Source: Meandrina meandrites
Lineage: Eukaryota > Cnidaria > Anthozoa > Scleractinia > Meandrinidae
DNA length: 64,000 nucleotides
NCBI GenBank assembly: GCA_963693305.1
Contig: OY855914.1
Span: 8,958,903 to 9,022,902, forward strand
Direction: 5' to 3'
This document shows, piece by piece, positions 11,422 to 24,200 of this stretch (position 1 is the first letter of the stretch; the number at the start of each line of letters is the position of its first letter). The position numbers were made by a program, and so were the translations under genes. The notes beneath the pieces are model-generated. The model was not told the origin of the DNA, did no database searches, and was given only the letters and a program-made list of their open reading frames with translations.

Positions 11422-11609
11422 ATTTAAGGTCTGGGAGCTTTCAAGATTATGTATACGGTTCCTTGCAAGTAAAATATGCATTTGCATTAGAACTTCGGGA
11501 TGAAGGACATTTTGGATTCCTCTTGCCACCATTTCTAATTGAGCCAACAGCAAGGGAACTGTTTGAAGGACTGAAAGCTATGGTGCGGGAAATGAAGTTT
11601 GGATCCTAA
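11422..11609 (+). CDS. Zinc carboxypeptidase (M14), terminal exon
   Basis: Begins after TTTATTTCAG in phase 1 and ends at TAA (11607-11609). It reads SGSFQDYVYGSL, then KYAFALELRDEG, FGFLLP, and IEPTARELFEGL. The Glu of LELRD is the general base or nucleophile of M14 carboxypeptidases, and the GFLLP and IEPTA-E motifs are the standard C-terminal end of the catalytic domain. Together with the exons at 9588 and 9943 it defines one plus-strand gene. Because no middle exons are visible, the locus may be a pseudogene or a partly deleted allele. Confidence 0.85.
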
Positions 11610-13559
11610 CAGATTTGTTTTCACATCATAAAACGATCCCGTAAGGGGAACTCTTTTCGTCAGAGGGTTCCTCTCGCGGGGATTTCAACCAAGGAGGCAA
11701 CTCCCGCAAGGAAACACATTCTGTGAAGTACACACCTCTCGTTTCGAGCCAAGAGAAGTCTATTTGATCGACGGAAAAGCCAAATGTCTTTTGTGTTCAC
11801 CAAATGACAACGATAGACGCAGTGAACATTGGCAAACTATGAACACATGTTAAGTCCTGCCTCATTCCCAGGCCTCGTTCCTTTGTCGAGCACGGTGCGC
11901 TTTGCGTTATGGGATTGATACTTGTGCGCAGTTCGCTTACTCGCGACCCTAACCATCAACCCCCGCGGTCCCTGTTTTCCCGCCTTACCGTTTCAACTGG
12001 CTGGGGCCCGGGGACGAGGCAGTGCTAGGTACATACTAACCATTTTGTGCTTTATTATCCGACTATCACACCATATGACCAAAAGCGTTCAAAAGAACAC
12101 GCAAATTATGAAATGCTATTACACTATAGTATTCCTTTTACGCTTTAGTACCAATTTGGAGCTAAATGACAAGAAAAACGTAGTGAAATACTCATTTCTA
12201 AAATACCAAGAAACTCGTAAAATATCTGTGCGTGTTACCTGCAAAACTTTCTATGTTTTCAATTTAGATTTTTCCGTTCAGTTCCGTTCTTCCTCTGTTA
12301 AAATCGATATTAAAAGGCAAGTGCTACTGTTGTTGCCACGAGTAACCAGCTTAGTATCCAGTGGTAACAAATGCGTCACATGCCATAGAAACTCGCCAAA
12401 TCATGCAAAGCCTGAGTTCAACTAGCTGCTATTGGAAACCAAGCCAGTTGCCCATGGTAACAGCGTAGATCTCAACGCCAAAACTTTGTCCCCATAGTTC
12501 CCTCATGCCTTACTCAACTTACTTATCCAAAGAACTTTGTTAAAATGTCACATAACTTTTTTATTGAACTGCGTTTAATAAACAGCACTATAAAACATTA
12601 GAAAGTCCGCTTTATGTCTGCTAACCGATTTACGGTTTGAAATCAGAGTACCCTCCCCCCCCCCCCAGCCCCTCTTTAATAAACCCCCCCTCTCAAAAGG
12701 TCTCGAAAACAAAAGAGCGCACAGGGGCGGGGGAGATAGAATTTTTATTATATATATGTTTGCTTTTCTTAAACAACGAAAACGTATATAATGTGATGTT
12801 AAATTGTTAAAGGAGCCACGTAAGTCGCGGAAGACACATGTTGAAAAAATATAGAATTTTGTCTTCAGGTTTTTCATTCGTAGTACATAACAATCTTTCT
12901 CAGTCATAACCTTCCTTGTTCCTTTTTGGTTTATTTTTACTTCTTTGGTGTTTTTCTTCCTTAGGAAGTTATTATGTGAAGGCTTTCCTTCAATCTGAGA
13001 GTTATTTTGTATCCCAGAAAAATGACATTGTTCTCTTATAATCTTACATCACTTACTGGTCATGAATTTTTAGGAGGAGTTGGCAATGAATTTAGTGAGC
13101 TTAGTTTCTGCTTGGAAGTATTTTTCAGACGTTTAAAACAGTCATTTTTTTCAGTCTTTTCAAAATAAAACGGTAGACCGAAGGTGAAATCTTTCGATAA
13201 CCCTGGGACTGGAAGCCTGTTTCCTCTCATCAATATTCAAAAACAACAGCAAATAGTTTTGCGTCTTGGGGTCAGGGGATCATGAAAGCGAAGGGGATGC
13301 TCGGCGACCAATCTGGCGGTAGCACAAACACTAATTTAACCCTTAACGATACCATTTTTATTCATTTTAAGTTCTAAACCGCCAGCTAACACGACAGCGT
13401 TTTTTTGATATTTTTTCACGTCTAATCTTCGGAAGAGAGCTTGACGGTGAAATAAATATATAGGCGTTCTATGCTGAACATGTGTGCGCTTCCAGTCTGA
13501 TATATTCTTACGACAAGCACATTTTTTTTTCAGTAAAGTTTTCTGTTTATAGTTCTGGC
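11610..13559. other. No gene recognised
   Basis: Downstream of the carboxypeptidase stop I see no exon or clear element end. A poly-C run lies at about 12654-12666. The plus-strand open frame at 11922-12425 (167 codons) has no recognisable motif and is Lys/Arg/Ser-rich in a way that suggests chance. Confidence 0.4.
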
Positions 13560-13647
13560 CTACAGTTTTGACGTCGACTTATCCCAAACTCCACCACACA
13601 TAAGCAATAAAAGCAGTTTTGTACAAGAGAAATAGAATGCACTGCTA

Positions 13648-13760
13648 ATGTCGGCTTTCAAACTCGCGTGTGTAACGCGCGAGGTGCGTGAAGCTTCCCA
13701 GAACTCTTTGCAAAGACAATTTACGCCGTGTCGGCTGAATCGGAGGTCGGGAATCAAGAG
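13648..13760 (+). CDS. Candidate first coding exon, spliced unit
   Basis: ATG at 13648 opens a frame of 37 codons that reaches the donor GAG/GTTAGT at 13760/13761 with two bases left over. The frame continues without a stop into the candidate exon at 13857 and ends in the one at 16998, giving an 83-residue basic, Cys-containing product. I recognise no domain. The continuity across three exons is mild evidence for coding. The unit could equally be a non-coding transcript, with this exon as its 5' end. Confidence 0.3.
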
Positions 13761-13856
13761 GTTAGTAATTTAACATGATTTCTTGTTCTTTTATCATTCT
13801 TCAATCGAAAAAAATGATTTTCAATTTAATCATCTGGTATCATTTTTTCTTTGTAG

Positions 13857-13958
13857 TCGCTGGCTTCTTCACAAGCAGCTAGAGAAGCTGTGTTCTCCAT
13901 GCACTCGTGTAGCGGCGTGTTGGCATGGCGCGCTAAGCTTATTCAAATCGAAATGCAG
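13857..13958 (+). CDS. Candidate second exon, spliced unit
   Basis: A 102-bp segment between TTTTTTCTTTGTAG and CAG/GTAAGG, both strong splice signals. In the frame set by the preceding exon it reads RWLLHKQLEKLCSPC and on to FKSKC with no stop, leaving two bases. No domain recognised. The following intron (13959-16997) is almost entirely filled by nested TIR elements. Confidence 0.35.
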
Positions 13959-14368
13959 GTAAGGTTTCAAGGAAATCATTTATGAACTTGATTTATTTTA
14001 GAGTTGAATGTGGTTGAGTATTCGCTAGTAAAAAATAAGCATTCTTTGCTCTGTTGAGGCTGCCATGTTGTCTGTTGTTCTGGGGGGTGGGGGGAGAACC
14101 TACTGATTATGATGGGGGGAGGTGTCTGTTAATTTTGTGTGGGTACCCCCAGTTTTATTCCAACATTTCAGTTTCTGTAACACAAACAATCAATGTGTTG
14201 CCCAAAATTCTTCTAAGGCAGTTCAGTGGCAAGGTGTTTAAAAGTCTGCGCTCCTGTGTAGAGGGTCCATGCTTCACTGCTATATAAAGCTGTGTACGGC
14301 ACATGTAGACCTGTTTGGTACACCTTTATGAGCGTGTTTAAAACACGAAATGGCGAAACAATATTACA

Positions 14369-14576
14369 GTGCGATTACTTGAACCGGGGCACCCTGAACA
14401 AAATGAACCAATCACAGTTTTAATTGAAAACAAAGGAAAGGGACATTTTTTAGCAACGGACCAATGATGTTCTAGGACGCAAACAACCCTAACCCGAAAA
14501 AAAAGCCCTTTCCTTTGTTTTCAATTAACACTGTGATTGGCTCATTTTGTTGGTGCCCCGGTTCGAGTAGTTGCAC
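14369..14576. repeat. Foldback repeat inside composite element
   Basis: Arms of about 75 bp run from about AGTGCGATTACTTGAACCGG to its near complement CCGGTTCGAGTAGTTGCACT. They include ACAAAGGAAAGGG and CCCTTTCCTTTGT, with a short A-rich spacer. Confidence 0.75.
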
Positions 14577-14603
14577 TTTATTAAAGGGTAAATGAAACGA
14601 AAC

Positions 14604-14697
14604 TTGCTTGTGGTTAACTTTCACTCTGGCTTGCTTGCGGTTAACTTTCACTCTGGTTTGCTTGCGGTTAACTTTCACTCTGGCTTGCTTGCGGTTA
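14604..14697. repeat. 27-bp tandem repeat, left block
   Basis: About three and a half copies of GGTTAACTTTCACTCTGGCTTGCTTGC. The array resumes at 16586 and was split by the TA-flanked element. Because 27 is divisible by three, it produces spurious repetitive open frames on both strands. Confidence 0.85.
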
Positions 14698-16585
14698 CCG
14701 TATTTACCCGTGTATAAGTCAACCTTTTTTTACTTTAAAATCGGTCCAAAAAATCGCCCTCGACTTATACATGGGTCAAAATTTCCGACACAAGCGCCAG
14801 TTAAATAAATTCTGCACAATTAGCATAACAATTGCTTTTATGTTATCGAACATCATATAAACAACAGTACAGGTAACAATGTCCTTTCGCTTTGCTATCT
14901 CTGGCGTTAAATTGACAGTTCAAGTCGAAATTCCTTAAGATTTATCTGCTTAATATAAACCTGAATGTTGTACAGAGTCACTGGCACAACGTCTGAATAA
15001 AGGGCTGACATTTTCCACTCATAAAGCTGTAAAATCCACTTGAGAAAACATCTTTGTGCACGATCTTTCTCACTTCGAACTTCGCTACTTAGTAACCTGG
15101 CATGATGCAAACACGTGTAGTTATCAGTTACCAGTACCTCGCCAATTTTGTAGCTTGGTTACCAAGTACCCCGAGCAAGCTTGGCACGTTGTTTATAAAG
15201 TCGTTTTCAAAGGTTTTTGGTGTAACTTGGTGTTTTCCTTGTCTACTAAAGCCGCTTCTATCTCTCCACAATTGCAAAGGTTCGTTTGAAATTAGTGCAT
15301 TTGATTTTTGAAGCCTGTTTCAAAAATTATGGACAAAATGCCTGATGTGTTGCAAAAACGCTCACGTTAGCACGATAATAAACTTCACATTGAAACTTGC
15401 TGTGATTTTTTCCTTTAAAGTACAGTATGTGGCCCTTGGTCCACGAGTAAAAGTTATAATCTTAAATATCTTACCTGAATTAAAGCCTGATGGGCTGAAA
15501 TTTTCCCTGAAGATAGATTTAATGTCTCTCACTATTATTGCAAAGTGACAACTCCTTAACTCAAACATTTTTCGTGCAATTCAAAAAACAGTGTCCGTGC
15601 TCGCGGGTCCTTGGTCCGCAAATGTGGTCCTTCATCCGCGAATCATGTAAACAGCCTGAAAATTACTGTAAATCTTGACAATTTCCAAAAAAGAAACATC
15701 ATTTGATCTATTCTTTATTATTCTTGGCATTTTTAAGCTTCAGTCTTTTTGTTGGAAGTCGTTGTGAGGTGCGTGTATGAAATAAAACCGGAGTATAAAA
15801 TAAAACCGGAATTTCTTCAGATTTCTTTCAGACGAGAGTCTCCCACACAAACACGTGTTTTTATTTCTTTTCTTTTACCTTTAAATATGAGTTTTGAAAC
15901 ACTGGATGCGAGAATAGATGCCGCAGCAACAATGTGCACACCCAGTGCTTATTATTTTACTAAATTATTATTGTTTAAAAACAAATATTTTATCCAAAGT
16001 CCTAGGTCGCGGACCAAGGACCCATATGCGAAAATTGTTGATAATTGTCAATAGTCGCTAAATCGAAAATTTGAAACTCTGCAGCAAATCTCTCTGCATC
16101 AGCTGAAATCAGTTCATCTATTTACTTGTTCTCCAAAAAAACATGTTTTCCCGTTGCGTTTTATTTGTGCACTAGCTTAGTAAACGCGACCATCTAATTC
16201 ACGGAGCAGCAAAAAGTTGAAATTTCAAGAAAGGCAATTTGACCTGTCTGTCGACAAGCATGAATTCCTCACCGTAAACCAATAGTAAAAAGCTGAAAAT
16301 TTGCCATATTGAAGAAGAATAATCAATAAATCATTGGAAACATACATTTCTTGCCTAATTTTAGTTATCACGGAAATATTAAATCATATTCAAAAAAGTC
16401 GCGGACCAAGGACCTCACGGACCAAGGACCACATACTGTACCTCTACCTGAAAGGAAATTCTAAGAAACACAAGGACAGTTTTCCAGGAAGATTCTTACC
16501 CAGAAACGAAAAAATCTTAGTTTATGGCCTCAAAAATTGGGGTTCGACTTATACACGGGATCGACTTATACTCGGGTAAATACGG
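14698..16585. mobile_element. TA-flanked (Tc1/mariner-type) TIR element
   Basis: Ends are CCGTATTTACCCG-TATAAGTC and its inverse. The flanking array reads GCGGTTA on the left and TAACTTTC on the right, which joins to an intact repeat unit GGTTAAC once one TA is removed. That fixes the insertion site and a TA duplication. No transposase frame was seen in the 1888 bp, part of which is a second element at 15423-16438. Confidence 0.75.
15423..16438. mobile_element. Nested TA-flanked TIR element
   Basis: Ends are CAGTATGTGG-CCTTGGTCC and the inverse GGACCAAGGACCACATACTG, with TA directly outside both (15421-15422, 16439-16440). Further inverted copies of GGTCCTTGGTCCGC near 15606 and GCGGACCAAGGACC near 16010 suggest a duplicated or third nested end. 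No protein similarity seen. Confidence 0.7.
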
Positions 16586-16752
16586 TAACTTTCAATCTGG
16601 TTTGCTTGCGGTTAACTTTCACTCTGGCATGCTTGCAGTTAACTTTCACTCTGGTTTGCTTGCGGTTAACTTTCACTTTGGCTTGCTTGTGGTTAACTTT
16701 CACTCTGGCTTGCTTGCGGTTAATTTTCACTCTGGTTTGCTTGGGGTTAGCT
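16586..16752. repeat. 27-bp tandem repeat, right block
   Basis: About six copies of the same unit as at 14604, now with more divergence toward the right. A short related stretch occurs at 18727-18775. Confidence 0.85.
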
Positions 16753-16997
16753 TCTATTTGTTGGTTAGGGCAGTACTCTATAACATTTTGCCATTTCTTC
16801 ATTTCGTGTTTTAAACACGCCAAACCTGTATGGGTGTCAATTTACCACACCTCTGTCAATGCATTTTTATCTGAGAATTTTTAACTGAAGGAAACCCATG
16901 GAAGTTTATATGTAGAGTAGCATAAAAATGTGTTAGTGTGTTTTAAATTAAATATTTCTTAAAACATTTTTTATTTCATTCATTTCTTTCATTTCAG

Positions 16998-17071
16998 ATT
17001 CCACCATTGTGTATACCACAATGATTGCTGTTAAGCTTGCAACAAAGAGCTTCATGATAACAGTTGCCCAG
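16998..17071 (+). CDS. Candidate third exon, spliced unit
   Basis: A 74-bp segment between TTTCATTTCAG and CAG/GTATGG. In the frame continued from 13857 it reads RFHHCVYHNDCC and stops at TAA (17032-17034). That stop is 37 bases before the donor, close enough not to predict nonsense-mediated decay. Another frame across this exon is open (STIVYTTMIAVKLATK) and could continue at 27687 for 21 codons. Confidence 0.3.
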
Positions 17072-17485
17072 GTATGGAAATTCTTTTTACCATGTTATTT
17101 AAAATGATAATTTATATACTACATGTTTGTCCAAAAATGTGGTGGCTGACTGCAGTTTCATGAAAATATTGTGTTTCTGTGCCACAAATTTTTGTATGTC
17201 ATACTAGTCCAAGAAAACAATACCAATAATGCTTGTAATTTGGCTCTCCTTGTTGCTATGTCTTCAGCAAAAAAATGTAATTTGTGGTGATTGGGATAAC
17301 GTAAATTAATATTTTGCTTGTGAGGAACAGATAGCTGGTTGCTACTGTGGTATCTAAAGGCTTGTGTTAAGCGTGTTTGAAATGAGTCTCTTGAGAAATT
17401 TTTGTTATTCTATAGTCAGCTTCCCTGAATGATGTGTTGCTTTGTTAAATCTTTATTTTTGTATGTGGCTTGATGTAATTTAGGC

Positions 17486-20394
17486 CATAGTTAGTAGAGG
17501 GGACTGGTTATGAAACCCGGCGAACTTCAAAGAAATAACTCTTTGTTATCGTTTTTACGTCGTCACGTGACATTGAAGGTGCACAAGCTAAATTTCAAGA
17601 TGGCGTCCCGAGCGACTTCTATTCGAAGCGTGGTTGAATCCACTGTGAAAGTTGGCTTGTTCTGGTTGAAAATGAGATAAAAACTGTAAGTTTTACAAGA
17701 TAAAAGATCGTAGATTGCTATACCAGGCGATAATTGCGCTGTCTTCGGCTGTGGATCATGCAGAAGAAGAAGAGGAATCGACATTCGGAAGCTTATCGCA
17801 CCAACACTTAGAGGCACACACAGGAAATAAAGGAAAGGCTGGTTGAACAAAATAGCCGAGTCGAGGATGATAGGGTACTGTTTATCTGTGTAAACTATCT
17901 TGAAGCCGAAGACACAGAAATATGTATAAGCTTTGTTTGACCATAGCATAGAAGAGGGGAAAGTGTTTATACCCACCGTCGCATACAAATTTCGAATTCA
18001 CTGTAAAGAAAAAGTTTCTTGAATATCTTTCTTTCCTTACAATTTTATTTTATTGCTGCCCAACGCATTTGTAAATGGTTGTTTTTTAATAGTCTCTCCT
18101 TGTATAATTTTGTTTTGAAGTTCCTTATGTGTAAGTGACCAAAAAGAAAAGCACTGATTAATAAGAATAAAAGTGTTTCTGTTGTGAGTCAGAGGCTGAT
18201 GGTTGACTTTTTTTTTTCATGGCCTTTATTCAGGCGGATAGATTAAACCAATAAAAGCCCTAGACAAAAAATTAATGTATAATAAACTATCAAGGAAAAG
18301 GAGGTAGTTTTCCAAGTTTCTATATTAAAAATTATTACAAACACTCAAGCGAGTTCCAAGAAACCATGAATTTTCTCTTTTCTCACTCCATGGTTGATCC
18401 ATTGCAATATGTTCAAACATATGCATAGGTAATGTAACAGTAAACATTCATGTCACAGTAACAGTTGTTCTTTTTTATTTAAGGATTTCTTTTTCATTTT
18501 CTTACATCAGTAAACTCTTCGAGTCACAAGATTGCTGATCATAATAAAAATTTCTCCTTGATATTACCTGTACTCCATCACACAGGCCATGATAATTTAT
18601 CACTGGGAATGTATCTTAAAAGTTGAAATAAGTCTTCCTCCTATAACTGTTAGAAATGTGAACTAATTTTGTTGGTCATGGGTTGTTTGGATCCAGGGTA
18701 GATGTTGTATCCACTTATGTTCACCCCGGTTTGCTTGCGGTTAGCTTTTACTCTGGTTTGCTTGCGGTTAAATTTTGTTGGTTAGTGCAATAAACTTTTG
18801 CCCTTGTGTCATTCCACCAAATAGTGTCACCCACTGTGCAACATATCAAGTGGAAAGCAAATTGGGGGAGGGGGATTAGGTGCCCTTTTTGGAATAAAGT
18901 AAAAAGAACTGAGGTAAGGATAGCTGGCTATTGTCTCTATTTGTGCAAAATTTCAATTTTTCCAAAGTCTCAGTTTATAACACCAACACTGAATAAGTAA
19001 GATTTTAATTGTATCCAGAGTAAATAATTAAGGAGTATGACTTGAGATTTGAAAGGGTTTTCTTAGTTCTCTAGTATTAACATAAAGTTGTACTCAGTGG
19101 CACTGTCAAGGTTGGGGTGGGAATGCTTGGAGACATAAGCTGAGCAATTTGAGGGTAAATAAAGTATTCAGTTAAGTTCAGTTCAGTTCCTGCCCTTGTT
19201 GATATTTATCTTGATCTTTTGGCACCAAACAATATTCTTGGCAAAAGTAGATTGAGTGATTCAAGTTCTGCATGTGATATTATCTGATAATCGAATTGTA
19301 GTTATTAAGGAAGTCACTATCAGGGTTATCCCAGCAATATCTAACCTTTGCAATTCCCTAAAATATTCTGCCTTCATTGCACCTTTCTTCAAGGATTTGA
19401 TATAAATATCTGATACCTCACTTGAAAGCACTTCAGTTTCTTTTACATGGCATTTAATACTACCAACCATTTTATGCAAGAAGGCTTGGGGTAACTGTTT
19501 TAGCTGTTGGAATGCTTCCCTTCCTGTTCTAAAGTTTTGCATCCCTGTGTCTCAAAACCTTCCACTTAAAATTCACATATGAATGTACATTTTCAGCTCA
19601 CTTTTACTTTTTACCTTTGTTTACTTGTTTTATATTTATATTTTTAGTCGTGGGCTACCTGCACTACAGTAGCTCTTAGCTAAGTGTCAACATTTACATT
19701 TCTTCCCCCAGTAATTGCAAACATTCTCTTAATGCTGAACCTACAACAACAACACCCCAAAAATGTATTTATATATGGTAACTGAAGAATATTCGAAGAG
19801 TTAAAACATAAAGTGCGGCAGCCAAATTGTATGCTGAGCTTTTTTGACTCACTGGAACTATTATTAGGAAGCACAAATTATCTACTAGGTATCTACTAGA
19901 CTACTACAAGGTCTAGCACTCAAAACAATATAAACGGATCACCATATCCCAGATCTTTGTCAAAGTTTTAATATAGGTATTTCGTGAATCACAGGAACCC
20001 GAGAGGAAATAACTATCGACAGATAGGCAATATATAAGCTTAGTTTGTAAAGGCGAGCGTTTGTTGGATTCCATTCACACGAATCGAGCAGCCAATGTGC
20101 AGAAAATTTAAGCTCATTAGTTTGAAATTATGACTCAAAATTGCAACCTGTTGTGCTTACATTACTAACTGTGACTGAAAATGCTTCTCTTATACTCCAT
20201 CGCCTTCCAAAATGTCCAAAATTGCCTCTAAATCGTCTTCCCAAACAGACAGATCGTGTGCACTGTCCGCCATCTTGAATGAACTTGTGCACTCTCAGAT
20301 CACGTGATGGGTCTCTTCAACATCGGAGACCGCGCTATTGTTTAGCTCTTTGAAGTTCGCTGGCTTTCATAACCAGTCTCCTCTATTAACTATG
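17486..20394. mobile_element. 2.9-kb TIR element in intron
   Basis: The inverted ends share AGAGG-GACTGGTTATGAAA, GCGAACTTCAAAGA, a GTCACGTGA or ATCACGTGA word, and TTCAAGATGGCG. They extend over roughly 110 to 140 bp per side. ATAGTTA words immediately outside are inverted too, so the exact ends and target duplication are not fixed. Internal frames (17563-17988 and 19261-19542, both minus) have no motif I recognise; the second, 93 codons, looks the more protein-like. Probably non-autonomous or with an unrecognised protein. Confidence 0.65.
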
Positions 20395-20535
20395 TTTAGG
20401 CTAAGTTAAATGCGAAACAGTGCTAGCCAGCAGTATTTTCCAGGAATGGCCAGGCTCCTTTTGCTCCTTTTCACATGGTTTACAGCTCAGCTTCAGAATA
20501 TCAAGTCAATTCCGTGTTTGTTATTGCTATGGGAT

Positions 20536-21215
20536 CAGGGCTCGAAATTACGACTGATACTTACGGTCGCCAATGCAATTAACATTTCGCTCTTGGTGAC
20601 GAAAAATTCTGCTTTAGTTGCCAATTTGGCGACTGCATTTCTCTGTACTGATGGTGAGTAACAGTCATTTTGTCAGACATTTTGTCCTCCCAGAAAAATA
20701 TATTTGGAAGATCTTTGCTTCTAAAATGTTCAAAATATGAAAGAAGTCAATCCATCCATTTCCTTTGCTGTAAAAGACTTTCTCACATTGGAAAATTTGC
20801 AAATGTCTGACATGTTTGAAATCACCCTATAATGCATTGCAAACTCTTGAGAATTGAGTACGTCATGTATACCTATGGATTGTGTCTCTTATAATGCATG
20901 GCCATCCACCATGTTGATTCGTTCAAGGTTACTTCGTATTTGCCATCACCTACGTTAGCTATAAAGTTAGTGGGCACAAAATCTTATATACAGTAATGTG
21001 TTTGTTTTAAAGCTTGTGATAAGATTGTTTTGTTTTTCTTTTCGATTGTTTATGTATTCAGTCCATTTTTGGATTAAATTCCTATAAATAATTTTAGACA
21101 CTTTTGAATTATTACAGTCTGGTGACTAATACATGTAATTGGCATTTGGTGACTATTTTTTACCACTCAGTCACCAAATGAGGACTTCAGGATTTTTTTT
21201 TAATTTCAAGCCCTG
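20536..21215. mobile_element. TIR element, 5-bp duplication GGGAT
   Basis: Starts CAGGGCTCGAAATTA and ends TAATTTCAAGCCCTG, with GGGAT on both outer flanks (20531-20535, 21216-21220). Subterminal sequence has words such as GTTGCCAATTTGGCGACTG and TTGGTGACT. It shares the 5-bp duplication and the GGCGACT subterminal style with the element at 45540-49783. A fragment with the same end (AGGGCTCGAAATTAACGG) occurs at 35167. Confidence 0.7.
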
Positions 21216-21220
21216 GGGAT

Positions 21221-24200
21221 AGTTCTCACTTATGTGTTTGTAACATCCTAAAGGTTACACCATGATAGCACTGGGCAGGAGTACCAGTATACAGTCCTTA
21301 ATTTTTTCCCAAAGTGCAAAATGTGAGAAAGCAGAGAAATATTAATTTCATGTGTGACTGGAACAATGTTGATTTCACTTCCAAAGCAGCAAGAAATTCA
21401 TTGAACTTCCACCTGTGACTGAAAAAATGTTAATAAGCCAAATGCTTGTTTCATGGCATGGCAGCAATTTAATGTTTAAATTCATACTGAAAACACACCA
21501 AGGTTGCTCAAAAAAAGTGCTTACTATGCTGGTTAGGGACATGCTAGGATTAGGGTTAGTGTTAGTGCTACAGTAGTGCTAGTGCTAGGGTGTTAAGACC
21601 AAACGAAGGCGTTAGCTAGGCGGTGGGTGATAGGGTTAGGGGTGGGGATGTTATAGGTGGATAGATACATTACTAGGCACATAATGCGTAAAGTTAACAC
21701 TTTATATTTGCAATGAAGCTGTGCATCTAAAGTCAATCTATACAAATAGTACAAATAACAAATACCTTTTTGCATTCGACATACCAAGCTGAGATTTTTT
21801 GGCGATCTGTCTATCTATGGAACCAATTTGCCCCCCTCCCCCCCTCCCTGAAAATTCAGGGGCAAATGTCATCATCTCCATATTCGCCCCTGTGCGGAAC
21901 AAATTGGTGTCACATATTGCGATCACAAAAACAATTTTGGCTTCTAGATATGGCTGAAATGTGTGCCCCAATGTACCCGAAAATTATACCAGAAAATGTC
22001 ATGGAAAGCATCAGAGGGTTCTTATCCAGGGAAGAAGAGTTTAAGTCAGCCACCAAACCTTGTAAAAAAGTGGAAATCAAAAAAGTAGATTCATAGTTGC
22101 AGGCTCAAGAAAAGCCCACAATCATTGTTTGGATGCCATTTCTCGAATTTTGGAGCAAAATTGTTCTGCCAAAATCCTCGTAAACCAATCAGAATCCATT
22201 TTGACATGAAGAAGAATATTAAGATGGCTGCCACATTGGCTAGTGTACTAGATTTTCAAAGCCAAAGTTTCGCATCACTGGAGTGTTAATGTACATTTAA
22301 AAGATTGAAAATGGAGAGAAACGGTTTTAAAGAATACTCAATTCTCGCTATGATGTCAAAAGAAGTGCAGCAGGCAACGAACTTCATTTGACATTCGATG
22401 TGAACTGACAGTGTAACCGAAGAAGATAACAGCTAACAAGTTCTTTTCAGGTGAACACTCGAGAAATTTGGGAAATATCGGACTTCTAATTGGAATTGTT
22501 TCAAAACATTACCTACAAAGCATATGGTGTCGTTGTTATGAAATGAATGCAGGCTACAGCCTACAGGCAAGCATGGGTTTTAATAACATAATGCATGCAC
22601 TGCATGAATAAACTATATTGAGCAAAATAATAAATGGGAAGCACTTATTAGCCTTTTTGGGGGGAAAAAAGAAAGAAAAAACACACTGGAGGGGAAAAAA
22701 TGTGTGTGTGCCCACCCGTGTGTTGAACTCTCGCCCTCCCTGCTTTCCAACTCAGTATACCATTGCATTGAGCCTACTTAACACATAGGTCCGCAACGCG
22801 TACATGTGTCTGGAGTGTTATGCATTATTGTAGTGATTTGAGTGTAAGAGGAAGAGACAGAAAAAAGAAAATTCTTTTTGCAACACCACCAAAATATTTT
22901 AAACCTTTTCTGCTTATACTGCTGCTGCCCTACACACCGTAAACACTCTTATTTTTTTTGGCCATTTAAACTTTAGTAGAAATAAACACACTGCGGTGAT
23001 AAACATGAAAAATGCTCATTTCTTTGCTATAAATTATCTTTTAGCCCACCCAGCCTTTAATTCCTGAGTTCCTTTATCTATTTCCAGTACAAACTACGCA
23101 GTCTCGGTTGTCAGTGTTTGCAAAGACGCACGAAGGAATATTTGCTCACCAAAATAAAAATTCAGGGACCAACCTACCTTTTCCTTCATTATTGACCCCA
23201 AGTATCTTTGCCAAACAAAAACGAGAAGAAGACCCTCTATGTTCTCCCAAATTATACCGACATTTCAGCCCATCAATCTTGTCTTTAATGAATGTAAAAA
23301 AACTAAATATCGGATCCAGAAACTTCATGTATGCTATTACCGTAGTGCATTATATAATGACAACAAACCCTGAGATTGCACAGTATGCTATACGGACTGG
23401 AAATCATCTTCAACAAAGACATGCAGATTTTTGTATGATAACTACCCAATGCAATGGCCAACCAATTTCAATGCTGAACAAAAGATGAAGTATTGAAAAT
23501 TCCTCAACTCAAAAGCATTCTAGCCTGCACTTCCTAACCATTGGTTATTTGTAGTTTTATAGGTAAACCAGCATGTTCTCAGCAATAAGTTTCACAAAAT
23601 TACAAATTGTTAGCATTTCATGCAAAGAGACTGGGTAGAATAAGAATAAAAATTGTTTTATCACTTCTTTGAAAATTATTTGTGATACTGTATATTGTTA
23701 TTCACAGAAATTTAAGGTGTTTTGACAAAGAAATTGTTGTATTGAATGTTATGAAAGTATTGATCATGGGCGAAAAGTTTATGTGTTATGCCTGTATTTT
23801 TGAAGTACTTTCTGAAGTTTTAAATGGAAGTGATAGTATTTTGTAGAAGTTTGTGGAGTTTTAAAAGCAGTTAACAAATGAAAACAGTTCAAGTGAAATA
23901 AATAATTATTTTTTATGTGCAAAATTCTTCTCCTTCATATGATCACTAATTGCCAGTGCATTTGTGACTTTGTTTCTGCTTTGTGAATGTGACATAAAGT
24001 GTCAGGAGTGACTTCACTTTGTTTATTCTGATATCAATGAGCTTTTAGTTTGCCATTCTTTTCATTATTATTTTGAGGTTCTTTCTGGCCTTTGGCAAAC
24101 AATCACTGCCATGCCTTGTGTGATGACAGATTATGGTTCGGAACAACAATCATTTGAATGGCTTCTTCTGTAACATCCAAATTATGATAAGAGCCATAAG

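Larger units (their letters stand above)
14330..16823. mobile_element. Composite TIR element, 8-bp duplication
   Basis: The inverted ends share GCGTGTTTAAAACACGAAATG, with similar flanking 8-mers ACCTTTAT (14322-14329) and ACCTGTAT (16824-16831), which fits a diverged hAT-type target duplication. Inside are a foldback (14369-14576), two blocks of a 27-bp tandem repeat (14604-14697 and 16586-16752) and a TA-flanked element inserted into that repeat. No transposase seen. Confidence 0.55.

Noticed and set aside
11922..12425. 167-codon plus-strand ORF after the carboxypeptidase
   Set aside because: No recognisable motif, no splice context, and composition like translated AT-rich DNA. Left out as unsupported.
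17563..17988. 141-codon minus ORF in the 2.9-kb TIR element
   Set aside because: It overlaps the TIR region and shows no transposase motif or conserved pattern. I could not support it as a gene.
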